A DNA stretch of 64,000 bases from contig NZ_AZGE01000003.1 of NCBI RefSeq assembly GCF_001434465.1, forward strand, positions 32,885 to 96,884. Direction: 5' to 3'. How positions within the stretch are numbered: position 1 is the first letter of the stretch; the number at the start of each line of letters is the position of its first letter. This DNA comes from Limosilactobacillus oris DSM 4864. GTDB taxonomy: Bacteria; Bacillota; Bacilli; Lactobacillales; Lactobacillaceae. Made by a program: the position numbers and the translations under genes. The notes under the pieces were generated by a model that was not told where the DNA came from, did no database searches, and saw nothing but the letters and a program-made list of their open reading frames with translations. Positions 7,027 to 16,275 of the stretch are shown here, piece after piece.

Positions 7027-9678
7027 ATGACAAAAGAGATGTCAACTAAGTATGATCCGTCAGCAGTTGAAACTGGCCGCTACCAATGGTGGATTGACCA
7101 GGGTCTGTTCAAACCCAGCGGTGACAAGAAGGCCCACCCGTATTCTATCGTGATCCCGCCGCCGAACGTTACCGGGAAACTTCACTTGGGCCACGCCTGG
7201 GATACGACCCTGCAAGATATTATTATCCGGCAAAAGCGGATGCAGGGTTATGACGTTCTGTGGATTCCGGGAATGGACCACGCCGGGATTGCCACCCAGG
7301 CAAAGGTAGAAGCCCGGTTGCGCAAGCAGGGGATTTCCCGTTACGACCTGGGCCGGGAAAAGTTCGTTCAACAGGTCTGGGACTGGAAGGACGAGTACGC
7401 CGACATTATCCACCAGCAATGGGCCAAGATGGGAATTTCTGTTGATTACGACCGGGAACGCTTTACCCTGGATGAGGGGCTGAACAAGGCCGTGCGGAAG
7501 GTTTTCGTTGACCTTTACAAGAAGGGCTTAATTTACCGGGGAACTTATATTATCAACTGGGATCCGCAAGCGCGGACGGCCCTGTCGGACATTGAAGTTG
7601 TCCACAAGGATGATCAGGGTGCCTTCTACCACGTTAAATACCCGTTTACCGACGGCACGACCTTTAACGGCAAGGACTACATCGAAATTGCGACGACCCG
7701 TCCGGAAACGATGTTCGGTGACGAAGCGGTCGCTGTCCACCCTGATGACGAACGCTACAAGGAACTGGTCGGCAAGAAGGTCAAAGTACCGCTGGTTGAT
7801 CGGGAAATCGAAATCATTGCCGACGAATACGTTACCCCAGACTTCGGAACGGGGATGGTTAAGATTACCCCAGCCCACGACCCGAACGACTTCAAAGTTG
7901 GTAAGCGTCACAACTTGCCAGAGCTGAACACGATGAATGAAGACGCCACGATGAACGAAAATGCCGGCAAGTACGAAGGCATGGACCGGTTTGAAGCCCG
8001 GAAGGCAATCGTCAAGGACCTGGAAGATCAAGGCTACATGCTCAAAGTAGTGCCAATTACCCACTCTGTTGGTCACTCCGAACGGACCGGGGTCCAAGTC
8101 GAAGCGCGCCTGTCGACCCAGTGGTTTGTTAAGATGAAGCCGCTGGCTGAAATGGCACTCAAGAACCAGCAGACGGACGACCGGGTAAACTTTATCCCTG
8201 AACGGTTCGAGCACACCTTTACCCAGTGGATGGAAAATATTCATGACTGGGTAATCTCCCGGCAGCTCTGGTGGGGCCACCGGATTCCGGCTTGGTACAA
8301 CAAGCAGACCGGGGAAGTTTACGTCGGGATGGAAGCACCAAAGGATGCCGAGAACTGGGAGCAGGATAATGACGTCCTCGATACCTGGTTCTCCAGTGCC
8401 CTCTGGCCGTTCTCAACGATGGGCTGGCCGGATACTGATTCCGCAGACTTCAAGCGCTACTTCCCAACCAACACCCTGGTTACTGGTTACGACATCATCT
8501 TCTTCTGGGTTTCCCGGATGATTTTCCAGTCACTCGAATTTACTGGCAAGGCACCGTTTAAGAACGTCCTCCTGCACGGTTTGATTCGGGATGAACAGGG
8601 CCGGAAGATGAGTAAGTCCCTCGGAAACGGGATTGACCCAATGGACGTCATCAAGAAGTACGGGGTGGACGCATTGCGCTGGTTCCTGATTACCGGCTCC
8701 ACCCCAGGTCAGGATATTCGATTCTCCTACACCAAGATGGACGCTGCCTGGAACTTCATCAACAAGATTTGGAATGCCAGCCGGTACGTAATCATGAACC
8801 TTGGTGAGATGCCAGCCCCAGTTCTGCCGGCCAAGGAAAAGTGGGACTTAGCCGACCGGTGGATTCTGAGCCGGCTGAACGCTACGATTGAACAGGTTAC
8901 CGAAATGTCAGAGAAGTTTGAATTCGGTGAAGTGGGACGGGCCCTCTACAACTTCATTTGGAACGACTTCTGTGACTGGTACATCGAAATGACCAAGGAG
9001 AAGCTGAATAACGGGACCGCAGAAGAAAATGCCGACACTAAGAACATTCTTGGCTACGTCTTAGATCAAACCCTGAAGCTCCTTCACCCGATCATGCCGT
9101 TCGTAACGGAAAAACTTTGGCAGTCAATGCCGCACGATGGCAAGTCAATCATGGTCGCAGCCTACCCAACGGTTAATGCCGATCTGAATGATCCGGCTGC
9201 AACTGAGCAGATGGATAGCCTGATTGAGATGATCAAGGCGGTCCGGAACATCCGGAACGAAGCTAACGCACCGATGTCAAAGCCGGTAGACATCCTGGTT
9301 AAGACTAAGGACGCCCACCTGGCCGAGATGCTCAATGCGAACCGCGATTACATTGACCGCTTCTGTCACCCGGCAGAATTAAAGATCGGGGCCGACGTGG
9401 AAGCACCAAAGCTGGCGATGTCCAGTATCCTGGCAGGGGCTGAAGTCTTTATCCCAATGGCCGAACTGGTCGACCTGGATGAAGAACGAACCAAGATGGA
9501 GAAAGAAATTGCCAAGCTGGAAAAGGAAGTTGAACGTTCCAACAAGAAGCTCGGCAACAAGAAGTTTGTTGAAAATGCTCCTGAAAAGGTCGTTGAAGCC
9601 GAAAAGCAAAAGGCCGTTGAGTGGCAGCAAAAACTGGCGGCCGCACAAGATCGCTTGGCCTCATTGCAAGATGCTTAA
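7027..9678 (+). CDS. valS: Valyl-tRNA synthetase
   Basis: A class I synthetase that charges tRNA-Val in the cytoplasm. The 883-residue protein has the HIGH motif as HLGH at residues 53-56, the KMSKS loop at 527-531, the CP1 editing domain between them, and a C-terminal Arg/Lys/Glu-rich coiled coil (about residues 815-880) that contacts tRNA. Its length is normal. The start is ATG 7027 behind GAAAGGAG, 58 nt beyond the T-box terminator's T-run. It is controlled by the upstream valine T-box. The 9698 terminator separates it from folC, although read-through is possible. Confidence 0.98.
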   Translation: MTKEMSTKYDPSAVETGRYQWWIDQGLFKPSGDKKAHPYSIVIPPPNVTGKLHLGHAWDTTLQDIIIRQKRMQGYDVLWIPGMDHAGIATQAKVEARLRKQGISRYDLGREKFVQQVWDWKDEYADIIHQQWAKMGISVDYDRERFTLDEGLNKAVRKVFVDLYKKGLIYRGTYIINWDPQARTALSDIEVVHKDDQGAFYHVKYPFTDGTTFNGKDYIEIATTRPETMFGDEAVAVHPDDERYKELVGKKVKVPLVDREIEIIADEYVTPDFGTGMVKITPAHDPNDFKVGKRHNLPELNTMNEDATMNENAGKYEGMDRFEARKAIVKDLEDQGYMLKVVPITHSVGHSERTGVQVEARLSTQWFVKMKPLAEMALKNQQTDDRVNFIPERFEHTFTQWMENIHDWVISRQLWWGHRIPAWYNKQTGEVYVGMEAPKDAENWEQDNDVLDTWFSSALWPFSTMGWPDTDSADFKRYFPTNTLVTGYDIIFFWVSRMIFQSLEFTGKAPFKNVLLHGLIRDEQGRKMSKSLGNGIDPMDVIKKYGVDALRWFLITGSTPGQDIRFSYTKMDAAWNFINKIWNASRYVIMNLGEMPAPVLPAKEKWDLADRWILSRLNATIEQVTEMSEKFEFGEVGRALYNFIWNDFCDWYIEMTKEKLNNGTAEENADTKNILGYVLDQTLKLLHPIMPFVTEKLWQSMPHDGKSIMVAAYPTVNADLNDPAATEQMDSLIEMIKAVRNIRNEANAPMSKPVDILVKTKDAHLAEMLNANRDYIDRFCHPAELKIGADVEAPKLAMSSILAGAEVFIPMAELVDLDEERTKMEKEIAKLEKEVERSNKKLGNKKFVENAPEKVVEAEKQKAVEWQQKLAAAQDRLASLQDA

Positions 9679-9697
9679 CATTAATTGATGTCCCCAA

Positions 9698-9743
9698 CAA
9701 GGCGGTTAACCGGTCAATCGTGACTCGTTGACCGCCTTGTTTT
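9698..9743 (+). terminator. Terminator between valS and folC
   Basis: CAAGGCGGTTAAC (9698-9710) pairs with GTTGACCGCCTTG (9727-9739), 13 bp with one G-U pair, followed by TTTTG. The loop is long (16 nt). Confidence 0.85.
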
Positions 9744-9761
9744 GAATAAAGGAGGATTAAG

Positions 9762-11078
9762 ATGATTTCAACGTATGAAGAGGCGTTGGCTTTTATCCAT
9801 GGCCGGACGAAATTCAAGAAAATTCCGACGCTCAAGCGGATGCGGCGCTTTTTAAAAGAACTCGGCGACCCGCAGGAGGGCTTAAAGTACATCCACGTCA
9901 CCGGAACCAATGGGAAGGGGTCGGTCGTGGCGATGATGCGGTCAATGCTGCTGGAAAGCGGCTTGACGGTTGGCAGCTTTACTTCGCCCTTTATTACCCG
10001 CTTTAACGAACGAATCGAACTTAATGGCGAACAAATCAGCGACGCGGACCTGGTGCGGCTGACGAACCAGGTCGCCGGGGTAGTGGCTAAACTTGACCAG
10101 GCCTTACCCGAGGGGGGACCGACGGAGTTCGAAATTGATACGGCCATTATGTTTTTGTACATGGCGGAAAAACAGCCGGACGTGGTACTGCTGGAAGTTG
10201 GCATCGGGGGCCTCTATGATTCGACAAACGTGATCGTTCCCGAAGTCAGCGTGATTACGACGGTCGGCTGGGACCATATGAAGTACTTGGGGAATACTCT
10301 GGCGGCAATTGCCACGCAAAAGGCGGGCATTATTAAGGCGGGCCGTCCAGTAGTAGTCGGTCAATTGCCAGCAAGTGCCGCAACCGTGATTAAGCAAACG
10401 GCAGTGGCAAAGGACGCCCGCTTGTACACGCTGGATCGTGACTTTACGGTTAAAAAGTCCGCCAACCACCGTTTTTTCGCTCAGATTACTTATTCTGGGT
10501 TGGAACTGCACCAGCTTCGGGGACAGTTAGGCCTAGGCGGTGACTATCAGGTGGAAAACGCCGCGGTGGCTCTGACGGCGGTCCAATTATTTCTCACGAG
10601 TAACCATTACCCCCTGGACCGGCACGCCTTGCTGACCGGCTTGGCAGAGACGCGGTGGCCGGGACGATTGGAACCCGTTAACGCGGAACCGTTGGTGTTG
10701 TTGGATGGGGCGCATAACCTTCCTGGAATCCAGGCACTAGTTAAGACGATTCGTGATGATTTCGCCGACCGGGACGTTTACCTGTTGGTGGCCATTTTGG
10801 CCGACAAGCAGTACGAGCTGATGCTTGGTGAGCTGGCGAGCCTTGGGAATGTCCATATCACCGTTACCCACTTTGCGGGACCGGGGCCTAAGCGACCAAG
10901 TGCTGACTTGGCCGCGGCTGCCCAGCAGATCAAGGCCCGCTACCCAATTCAAGTTGCCGAACAATGGCAATTGGCTTTTCAGCAGGTAGCTCAGGAACTA
11001 AGCAGCGACGACGTTATGATTGTCACCGGCTCACTTTATTTTATTTCAGAAGTTCGCCACCTATTTGATGCAAATTAG
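9762..11078 (+). CDS. folC: Bifunctional folylpolyglutamate/dihydrofolate synthase
   Basis: FolC adds glutamate to folates (and to dihydropteroate where that pathway exists), using ATP. The 438-residue Mur-ligase-like protein has the P-loop GTNGKGS from residue 48, the omega-loop region around TSPF (about residue 74), and the C-terminal LDGAHN motif near 311-316. The start is ATG 9762 behind AAAGGAGG. Other folate biosynthesis genes are not nearby, so polyglutamylation of imported folate is the safest role. It is followed by radC, 48 nt downstream, in the same direction. Confidence 0.95.
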   Translation: MISTYEEALAFIHGRTKFKKIPTLKRMRRFLKELGDPQEGLKYIHVTGTNGKGSVVAMMRSMLLESGLTVGSFTSPFITRFNERIELNGEQISDADLVRLTNQVAGVVAKLDQALPEGGPTEFEIDTAIMFLYMAEKQPDVVLLEVGIGGLYDSTNVIVPEVSVITTVGWDHMKYLGNTLAAIATQKAGIIKAGRPVVVGQLPASAATVIKQTAVAKDARLYTLDRDFTVKKSANHRFFAQITYSGLELHQLRGQLGLGGDYQVENAAVALTAVQLFLTSNHYPLDRHALLTGLAETRWPGRLEPVNAEPLVLLDGAHNLPGIQALVKTIRDDFADRDVYLLVAILADKQYELMLGELASLGNVHITVTHFAGPGPKRPSADLAAAAQQIKARYPIQVAEQWQLAFQQVAQELSSDDVMIVTGSLYFISEVRHLFDAN

Positions 11079-11126
11079 GAAAGCAGTCGTATTTATTATT
11101 TAGAGCCGAAAAGGAGAATGATAAGT

Positions 11127-11744
11127 ATGACTAACTCAGTTGAAGATCAGTACGTCAATTTACTAGCCCGGAGCATTCCCGCGGCGACAATCAAGCGTAA
11201 TGAAGAACTTTTTTTGAAGTTTTTAGACTGGTTTCCCAACCCGCTCGCGGTTAAACAGATGTCACGTGCCCAGCGATCCCAGGTCCTGGAGTGGGGCCCG
11301 GAAATGCGGGCCTTGATTGCGGGAATTGAGCTTGGAAAACTGGTAGGGAAGAGTCACCCGGAAATTTGCGGACACGCATACTCCAGCGTGACGCTAGGCC
11401 AGCAGATGATCGACTACTTTGCGGGTGATGAGCAGGAAAGTGTTGTGATTGCCTGTACTGATGTTCATAATGACGTTATCGACTACAAGACGGTCTTCAA
11501 GGGTGGGCAGAGTGAGTGCCTTTTGTATCCTGACCAAATCTTTGCCTATGCACTGCGGCAATCCGCGACCGGAATTGTGATGGTCCATAATCATCCTTCT
11601 GGGGACGTCAAGCCCTCTGAACAGGACCTGCGGTTTGCCAAACGACTGGAGCGGGGCAGTCGAATTCTCGGCCTTCAGATGCTGGACTTCCTGATTGTCG
11701 GTCAAGAGCAGTACTTTAGCTGGCGGGAAAGTCAGTTAAAGTAA
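11127..11744 (+). CDS. radC: RadC family JAB-domain protein
   Basis: RadC proteins carry a JAB1/MPN+ metalloprotease-like domain; their real function is unsettled despite the name DNA repair protein. The 205-residue product has an N-terminal helix-hairpin-helix-like region (about 1-75) and the metal site H154-N-H156-P-S158-G-D160, fully conserved. The start is ATG 11127, 10 nt after GGAG; an ATG 9 nt earlier is too close to that site. The folC-radC-mreBCD order is widespread in lactobacilli. Confidence 0.9.
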   Translation: MTNSVEDQYVNLLARSIPAATIKRNEELFLKFLDWFPNPLAVKQMSRAQRSQVLEWGPEMRALIAGIELGKLVGKSHPEICGHAYSSVTLGQQMIDYFAGDEQESVVIACTDVHNDVIDYKTVFKGGQSECLLYPDQIFAYALRQSATGIVMVHNHPSGDVKPSEQDLRFAKRLERGSRILGLQMLDFLIVGQEQYFSWRESQLK

Positions 11745-11835
11745 TAAAAGGTAAAGAAAGATTTAATTTCCCTAGTGAGGTTTTACCCGGAACGGCTAAT
11801 AATGTATATTTATGTTCGTATGTGACCCGTGGCTA

Positions 11836-11844
11836 TGGTATAAT
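11836..11844 (+). promoter_or_regulatory. Extended -10 promoter of mreB
   Basis: TGGTATAAT gives an extended -10 element 57 nt before the mreB start; no good -35 box is seen. Confidence 0.6.
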
Positions 11845-11901
11845 ATCCACGGTATTGAATTCAAAAGATTATCAGTCTTAAAAACGAAGGGAAGAAACAG
11901 A

Positions 11902-12903
11902 GTGCTAGGAATCGGAACCAAAAATTTGGGAATCGATCTGGGAACTGCGAATACGATTGTCTACCTTGAGGGCAAGGGAATCGTACTCCGGGAGCCATCA
12001 GTTGTTGCGCGGAATGCTAAGTCCAACGAAGTTATTTCCGTTGGGAGCGACGCCCGTGACATGATTGGCCGGACCCCAGAAAGTATTGTTGCAATTCGGC
12101 CGATGAAGGACGGTGTGATTGCTGATTACGATACCACCGTTGCCATGATGAAGTACTACATCAACAAGGCCCTCGGTAATGGGAATGGCAAGCCATACGT
12201 GATGGTTTGTGTCCCAAGCGGCATTACGGAAGTAGAAAAGCGGGCCGTAATCGACGCTACGCGGGTTGCTGGTGCGCGTGATGCGTACGTCATCGAGGAA
12301 CCATTCGCGGCCGCAATCGGTGCCGGTCTTCCAGTAATGGACCCGACCGGGAGCATGGTGGTTGATATTGGTGGTGGGACGACTGACGTTGCTACCATCT
12401 CACTGGGGGGAATCGTTTCTAGCCGGTCAATTCGGATGGCTGGTGACAAGATGAACGATGCCATTGCCCAGTATGTCCGGCAAAACATGAACCTCCTGAT
12501 TGGTGAACGGACTGCCGAAAAGCTGAAGTGGGATGTTGGTTCTGCTTCCGTCGAAGCTGCCAAGGAAATGGGAACGACCGAAGTCCGCGGCCGGGATTTG
12601 GTAACCGGTTTGCCAAAGACGATGGAAGTATCCGCTGTGGACGTTTCAACTGCTCTTCAGGACGTTGTCGAAGACATTATTAATGCTATTAAGGGCACGC
12701 TTGAGGAAACTTCACCAGAAATTGCCGCGGACGTCATTGACCACGGAATTGTTCTGACTGGTGGGGGAGCCTTGCTGAAGCACCTGCCAGATGTTATCGC
12801 GGATGCTACTAAGGTGCCAGTGTTTATCGCTAATGACCCGCTGGACTGTGTAGCCATCGGTACTGGTGAATCACTAAAGAGCATTGACGTAATGAAGAAG
12901 TAA
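11902..12903 (+). CDS. mreB: Rod-shape actin homologue MreB
   Basis: MreB polymerises on the inner face of the membrane and guides lateral wall synthesis. The 333-residue protein has the actin-fold phosphate loop DLGTANT at about residues 12-18, a second phosphate motif [10 protein letters not shown] near 155, and the adenosine motif LTGGGALL near 290. I use GTG 11902 behind AAGGGAAG, because the frame upstream (from 11812) covers the promoter. It is followed by mreC and mreD, though a hairpin lies between mreB and mreC. With rodZ at 19.9 kb the elongasome scaffold is nearly complete here. Confidence 0.95.
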   Translation: MLGIGTKNLGIDLGTANTIVYLEGKGIVLREPSVVARNAKSNEVISVGSDARDMIGRTPESIVAIRPMKDGVIADYDTTVAMMKYYINKALGNGNGKPYVMVCVPSGITEVEKRAVIDATRVAGARDAYVIEEPFAAAIGAGLPVMDPTGSMVVDIGGGTTDVATISLGGIVSSRSIRMAGDKMNDAIAQYVRQNMNLLIGERTAEKLKWDVGSASVEAAKEMGTTEVRGRDLVTGLPKTMEVSAVDVSTALQDVVEDIINAIKGTLEETSPEIAADVIDHGIVLTGGGALLKHLPDVIADATKVPVFIANDPLDCVAIGTGESLKSIDVMKK

Positions 12904-12975
12904 GCAAAGAGAAATGATTTTGAGATAGCTGTCAATTGACAGTCAAAGATATATCATTAGATTTGGCTAGTGATA

Positions 12976-13022
12976 GGCGGGGCTGGTCGCAAAACGATTT
13001 GTTTTGTCTAGCCCCCTTTTAT
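12976..13022 (+). terminator. Terminator-like hairpin between mreB and mreC
   Basis: GGGGCTGG and AAAAC (12979-12995) face GTTTT and CTAGCCCC (13001-13015) with a few mismatches, followed by CTTTTATT. It ends only 27 nt before mreC and probably reduces rather than abolishes read-through. Confidence 0.7.
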
Positions 13023-13048
13023 TATCTTGCCCACAATGGAGGATTAGC

Positions 13049-13906
13049 ATGCAAAAATTCTTTTCCAATCGTCGGTTGGTGATCATTGTGGTAATTCTGG
13101 TTGTTTGTTTTGGCCTTATGGCAGGATCAGTTACCCTCCGCAACCGGCGAAATACACCGCCATTGATTCAGCAGTTTGGCAACGATATCGTTGGCTTTGC
13201 TGATAGTGCGGTTGCGCTACCGGTTAACTGGCTGCAAACCAGCTTCAGCTCGGTTAACGATTTGATGAATACCTATTCGGAGAACCGTGAATTAAAGCAG
13301 CAAGTGACGGAATTGGCACAGACGAAGGTTCGGGACCAAACGCTTGCTCATGAGAACCAGCAATTGAAGCAGGAACTCAAGCTGGGAAAGTCGATGACTG
13401 ATTATGATACTGTGACGGCGGCTGTGTTAACACGGACCCCGTCGTCATGGCAGCAGCAGCTGGTCATTAACAAGGGCCAGTCCAGCGGAATCAAAAAGAA
13501 TATGCCAGTGATGAGTGATGGTGGCCTGGTTGGCCGGATCGTGGAAGTCAACAAGACAAATAGTAAGGTTGAGCTGCTCAGTGACACTAATGAAGCTTCA
13601 AGTCGCTTTGCGATTTCTATTGGCGGGAGCAACTACCAACTCGTCAACGGGATTATCACTGGTTATAATGCCGACCGGAATGAATTAGTAATGGGTCAGG
13701 TCAGCTCCAAGGCGAAAATCAAGAAGGGGACCAAGGTCGTTACCAGTGGTATGGGTGGCGTTACTCCGAAGGGCCTCTATGTCGGCAAAGTTGCTCGGAT
13801 CGGCAAGGATGATTACGGCCTTGCCCAGAAGGTGTATATTACGCCGGCTAGCAACTTTAATGACATCAATATTGTTACCGTTGCGGAAAGTACTGCTCGG
13901 GAGTGA
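13049..13906 (+). CDS. mreC: Rod-shape determining protein MreC
   Basis: A bitopic membrane protein that links MreB inside the cell to the wall-synthesis enzymes outside. The 285-residue product has one N-terminal membrane helix (about residues 10-27), a coiled coil (about 68-115), and a C-terminal beta-rich domain with conserved GLVGRI and the GTKVVTSG segment. The start is ATG 13049 behind GGAGG. Its stop codon is 5 nt before the mreD start, so the two are translationally coupled. Confidence 0.94.
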   Translation: MQKFFSNRRLVIIVVILVVCFGLMAGSVTLRNRRNTPPLIQQFGNDIVGFADSAVALPVNWLQTSFSSVNDLMNTYSENRELKQQVTELAQTKVRDQTLAHENQQLKQELKLGKSMTDYDTVTAAVLTRTPSSWQQQLVINKGQSSGIKKNMPVMSDGGLVGRIVEVNKTNSKVELLSDTNEASSRFAISIGGSNYQLVNGIITGYNADRNELVMGQVSSKAKIKKGTKVVTSGMGGVTPKGLYVGKVARIGKDDYGLAQKVYITPASNFNDINIVTVAESTARE

Positions 13907-13911
13907 TTGCC

Positions 13912-14448
13912 ATGTACCGATTATCACGATTAAAGTATGTTTTCCCGCTTGGCCTGTTCGTCTGCCTTTTTCTTGATGGTTCATTAAGTCATGTTTGGGC
14001 ACCGCTGTTTTTCCGCTACCCGTATTCGATGGCGAGTGAGCTGGTTATTCTGTGGCTGGTCTTATCCTACTTCTTTGAAGATGGGATTGAGATCCCGCTG
14101 ATTCCGTTTGCAATCGCGGCGGGGGTGGTTGCCGATGTTTATATATCAGGAATCCTGGGCTTATACATGGTCCTTTTTCCCTGCATCGTTGCGCTCACCA
14201 GGATGCTCGCCCATTATTTTACCCCGTCTTTTTTGACGAACATCATGATTTTCTTTGTTGGTCTCGTGGTGTTTGCGACGGTCAACTACTGGGCCTACTC
14301 CCTGATTGGGGTTACCAGTGTCGGCTTTGGTGACTACCTAGCATTCTCACTTGCACCGACCCTAGCGTTAAACCTTGTTTACTTTGTTGTCCTTTACTGG
14401 CCAATCCGGTCACTATATTCGTGGGCAACGACAGAAAAAACTATGTAA
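13912..14448 (+). CDS. mreD: Rod-shape determining protein MreD
   Basis: A small integral membrane partner of MreC. The 178-residue protein consists of about five hydrophobic helices with the conserved LDG segment near residue 23 (FLFLDGSLSHVW) and a GVVADVYISGILGLY motif near 70. I start it at ATG 13912, behind CGGGAG in the end of mreC; a GTG 9 nt upstream is possible. It is the last gene of the mre group, and the histidine T-box promoter starts 7 nt after its stop. Confidence 0.9.
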   Translation: MYRLSRLKYVFPLGLFVCLFLDGSLSHVWAPLFFRYPYSMASELVILWLVLSYFFEDGIEIPLIPFAIAAGVVADVYISGILGLYMVLFPCIVALTRMLAHYFTPSFLTNIMIFFVGLVVFATVNYWAYSLIGVTSVGFGDYLAFSLAPTLALNLVYFVVLYWPIRSLYSWATTEKTM

Positions 14449-14454
14449 ATTGGC

Positions 14455-14483
14455 TTGACATTAAAATATAATGAGTGTAGTAT
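14455..14483 (+). promoter_or_regulatory. Promoter of histidine T-box leader
   Basis: A perfect TTGACA (14455-14460) with TAGTAT (14478-14483) at 17 nt. Confidence 0.8.
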
Positions 14484-14723
14484 CATTTACAATCAATAAA
14501 GCAAATGACAATGAACAGACTAGTAAAGTGCTTCTAGCAGCTAAGAGAGTCCAGGCTGGTGGGAATGGACCTGTTAAAGTACTTGAATCACATCTGTGAG
14601 TTGACCTTCTGAAGCCTAGTAGGTTGGTCCGGGGTCGCCCGTTACAGCACGGAGTTTATCATAATGAACTCGCTAAGGCCAGTTACCGTGAGGGACTGGC
14701 AAGATGAGGTGGAACCGCGGAAA

Positions 14724-14758
14724 CGCCCTCGGAGCCAAATTGGCTCGGGGGTGTTTTT
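14724..14758 (+). terminator. First terminator of histidine T-box
   Basis: CGCCCTC and GAGCC (14724-14736, one bulged G) pair with GGCTC and GGGGGTG (14742-14753), then TTTTT. Confidence 0.88.
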
Positions 14759-14849
14759 GTTTTCCAGCGAGGTGGGCGCAGACATGATGAACTTACCGAG
14801 GCGGGTGCTGTGAAGCGGCCGCAAACTGAGGTGGTACCACGATTGATTC

Positions 14850-14886
14850 GTCCTCTAGGATCCGGTTGGATTCTAGGGGACTTTTT
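14850..14886 (+). terminator. Second terminator of histidine T-box
   Basis: A 14-bp stem, GTCCTCTAGGATCC (14850-14863) with GGATTCTAGGGGAC (14868-14881), GGTT loop, two G-U pairs, then TTTTT. Confidence 0.92.
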
Positions 14887-14927
14887 GTTTAGGGCCATTT
14901 GCTGAACACGAGAAGGAGGATAATTAT

Positions 14928-15569
14928 ATGTCTTATATTTCATCAATTTTACCGTCATTATTCCAGGGGGCGTCGCTGACCCTGCAAATCTTCTTCTGGA
15001 CACTGATTGGCTCTTTGCCGCTAGGAATCCTTGTTAGTCTGGGCTTGATTTCTAAGATTCGCCCCCTCAAGTGGATCCTGGAAATTTATGTATGGTTAAT
15101 GCGGGGGACGCCGCTCTTGCTGCAATTGATTTTTGTCTTCTATGGCCTGCCAATCATTGGAATTGTCTTCCAACGTTATGACGCCGCTCTGGTAGCCTTC
15201 ATCCTAAACTACGCTGCCTACTTCGCCGAAATCTTTCGGGGTGGGTTCCAGGCAATTGATGAAGGTCAATTTGAGGCGGCCCGGGTATTGCGGTTAAGCT
15301 ACTGGCAAACCCTGCGCAAGATTGTGATTCCCCAAGTGGTCAAGATCGTCATCCCGTCCATTGGTAATGAAGTAATCAACTTGGTGAAGGATTCATCACT
15401 GGTTTACGTAATTGGCCTGGGCGACCTGTTACGGGCCGGGAACGTCGCCACTTCACGGGATGTCACCCTGCTGCCGTTACTGCTGGTCGGCTTGATCTAC
15501 CTGATTTTAGTTGGGATCTGCACGTTGATTTTGCGGAAGGTTGAACAACGCTACGCATACTTTAAGTAG
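14928..15569 (+). CDS. Amino-acid ABC transporter permease (probable histidine uptake)
   Basis: A 213-residue inner-membrane subunit of the polar amino acid (His/Glu/Gln/Arg) transporter family, with about five helices. The coupling motif that docks on the ATPase is present (EAARVLRLSYWQTLRKIVIPQ, about residues 115-135, starting EAA). ATG 14928 follows GAAGGAGG. The histidine T-box upstream and the two following genes indicate a histidine importer, corresponding to the hisXYZ-type systems predicted in Firmicutes from T-box comparison. The family alone cannot fix the substrate. Confidence 0.9.
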   Translation: MSYISSILPSLFQGASLTLQIFFWTLIGSLPLGILVSLGLISKIRPLKWILEIYVWLMRGTPLLLQLIFVFYGLPIIGIVFQRYDAALVAFILNYAAYFAEIFRGGFQAIDEGQFEAARVLRLSYWQTLRKIVIPQVVKIVIPSIGNEVINLVKDSSLVYVIGLGDLLRAGNVATSRDVTLLPLLLVGLIYLILVGICTLILRKVEQRYAYFK

Positions 15570-15580
15570 GAGGAATTGCA

Positions 15581-16255
15581 ATGTTAGAAGTTAAAAATTT
15601 AACGAAGAGTTTTGGCAACCGGGTCATCTTGGACAACGTTAACTTGACGGTAAAAGATGGCGAAATTTTAAGCATTGTCGGTCCTTCTGGAGCCGGGAAG
15701 ACGACCCTGCTTCGTTGCATCACTGGTTTGGAAACGGCGGACAGCGGGCAGTTTTTGGTCGACGGCCAGCCCTTTGATCCTCAGGGGAGCAAGGACACGG
15801 ACCGGGTGATTGGGGTAGTCTTTCAGGACTACAACCTCTTTCCTAACTTATCCGTTATGGAGAATATTACCCTTGCCCCGACGATGGTTCTGAAGAAGGA
15901 TACAGCGGTGGCAGTCAAGGACGCTAAGGTTCTCTTAGAAGAATTGGGATTGAGTACGAAGGGTGACCTCTACCCCTACCAGCTATCTGGCGGACAGAAG
16001 CAGCGGGTCGCCATTGCCCGGGCACTGGCAATGAAACCGAAAATTCTCTGCTACGATGAACCAACCTCAGCGTTGGATCCCAACCTGCGGCAAGAAGTAG
16101 CTAAAATCATCTTGGGGCTGAAGAAAGACGGGATGACCCAACTGGTAGTTACCCACGATTTTGACTTTGCTGATACGATTGCGGACGATATTTTGAAGGT
16201 GCAGGCCCTTGATAAGGCCGTAAACCAGGTAGAAGATCTGGGTAAGGACGCTTAA
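15581..16255 (+). CDS. Amino-acid ABC transporter ATP-binding protein
   Basis: The 224-residue cytoplasmic ATPase of the same importer. It has Walker A GPSGAGKTT at about residues 33-41, the Q-loop VFQDYNLFP near 82-90, the signature LSGGQKQRVAIARALA near 133-148, Walker B ILCYDEPTSALD near 153-164, and the switch histidine in VTHD near 187-190. ATG 15581 follows TAGGAGG, 11 nt after the permease stop. It is slightly shorter than GlnQ-type proteins (about 240 residues), ending in a short acidic tail. Confidence 0.94.
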   Translation: MLEVKNLTKSFGNRVILDNVNLTVKDGEILSIVGPSGAGKTTLLRCITGLETADSGQFLVDGQPFDPQGSKDTDRVIGVVFQDYNLFPNLSVMENITLAPTMVLKKDTAVAVKDAKVLLEELGLSTKGDLYPYQLSGGQKQRVAIARALAMKPKILCYDEPTSALDPNLRQEVAKIILGLKKDGMTQLVVTHDFDFADTIADDILKVQALDKAVNQVEDLGKDA

Positions 16256-16275
16256 AAGAAAAGAGGAAGAGGCAT

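Larger units (their letters stand above)
14490..14886 (+). promoter_or_regulatory. T-box riboswitch, histidine specifier, with two T-box/terminator units
   Basis: Stem I has the loop-E strand AGTA (14522-14525), an AGAGAG bulge motif, and GAA-T followed by the specifier CAC (14589-14591), a histidine codon. A first T-box core AGGTGGAACCGCG starts at 14707, followed by a terminator (14724-14758). A second core AGGTGGTACCACG at 14829-14841 is followed by a second terminator (14850-14886). Only about 70 nt separate terminator 1 from core 2, too little for a second Stem I, so one reading head seems to control two antiterminator units. It should switch on the downstream ABC transporter when tRNA-His is uncharged. 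Confidence 0.9.

Noticed and set aside
7528..8280. 250-codon minus-strand frame inside valS
   Set aside because: Entirely antisense to a certain synthetase gene, with low-complexity hydrophobic composition and no start signal.
9449..10204. 251-codon minus-strand frame over the valS-folC junction
   Set aside because: It crosses the valS terminator and the folC start, and has no ribosome site.
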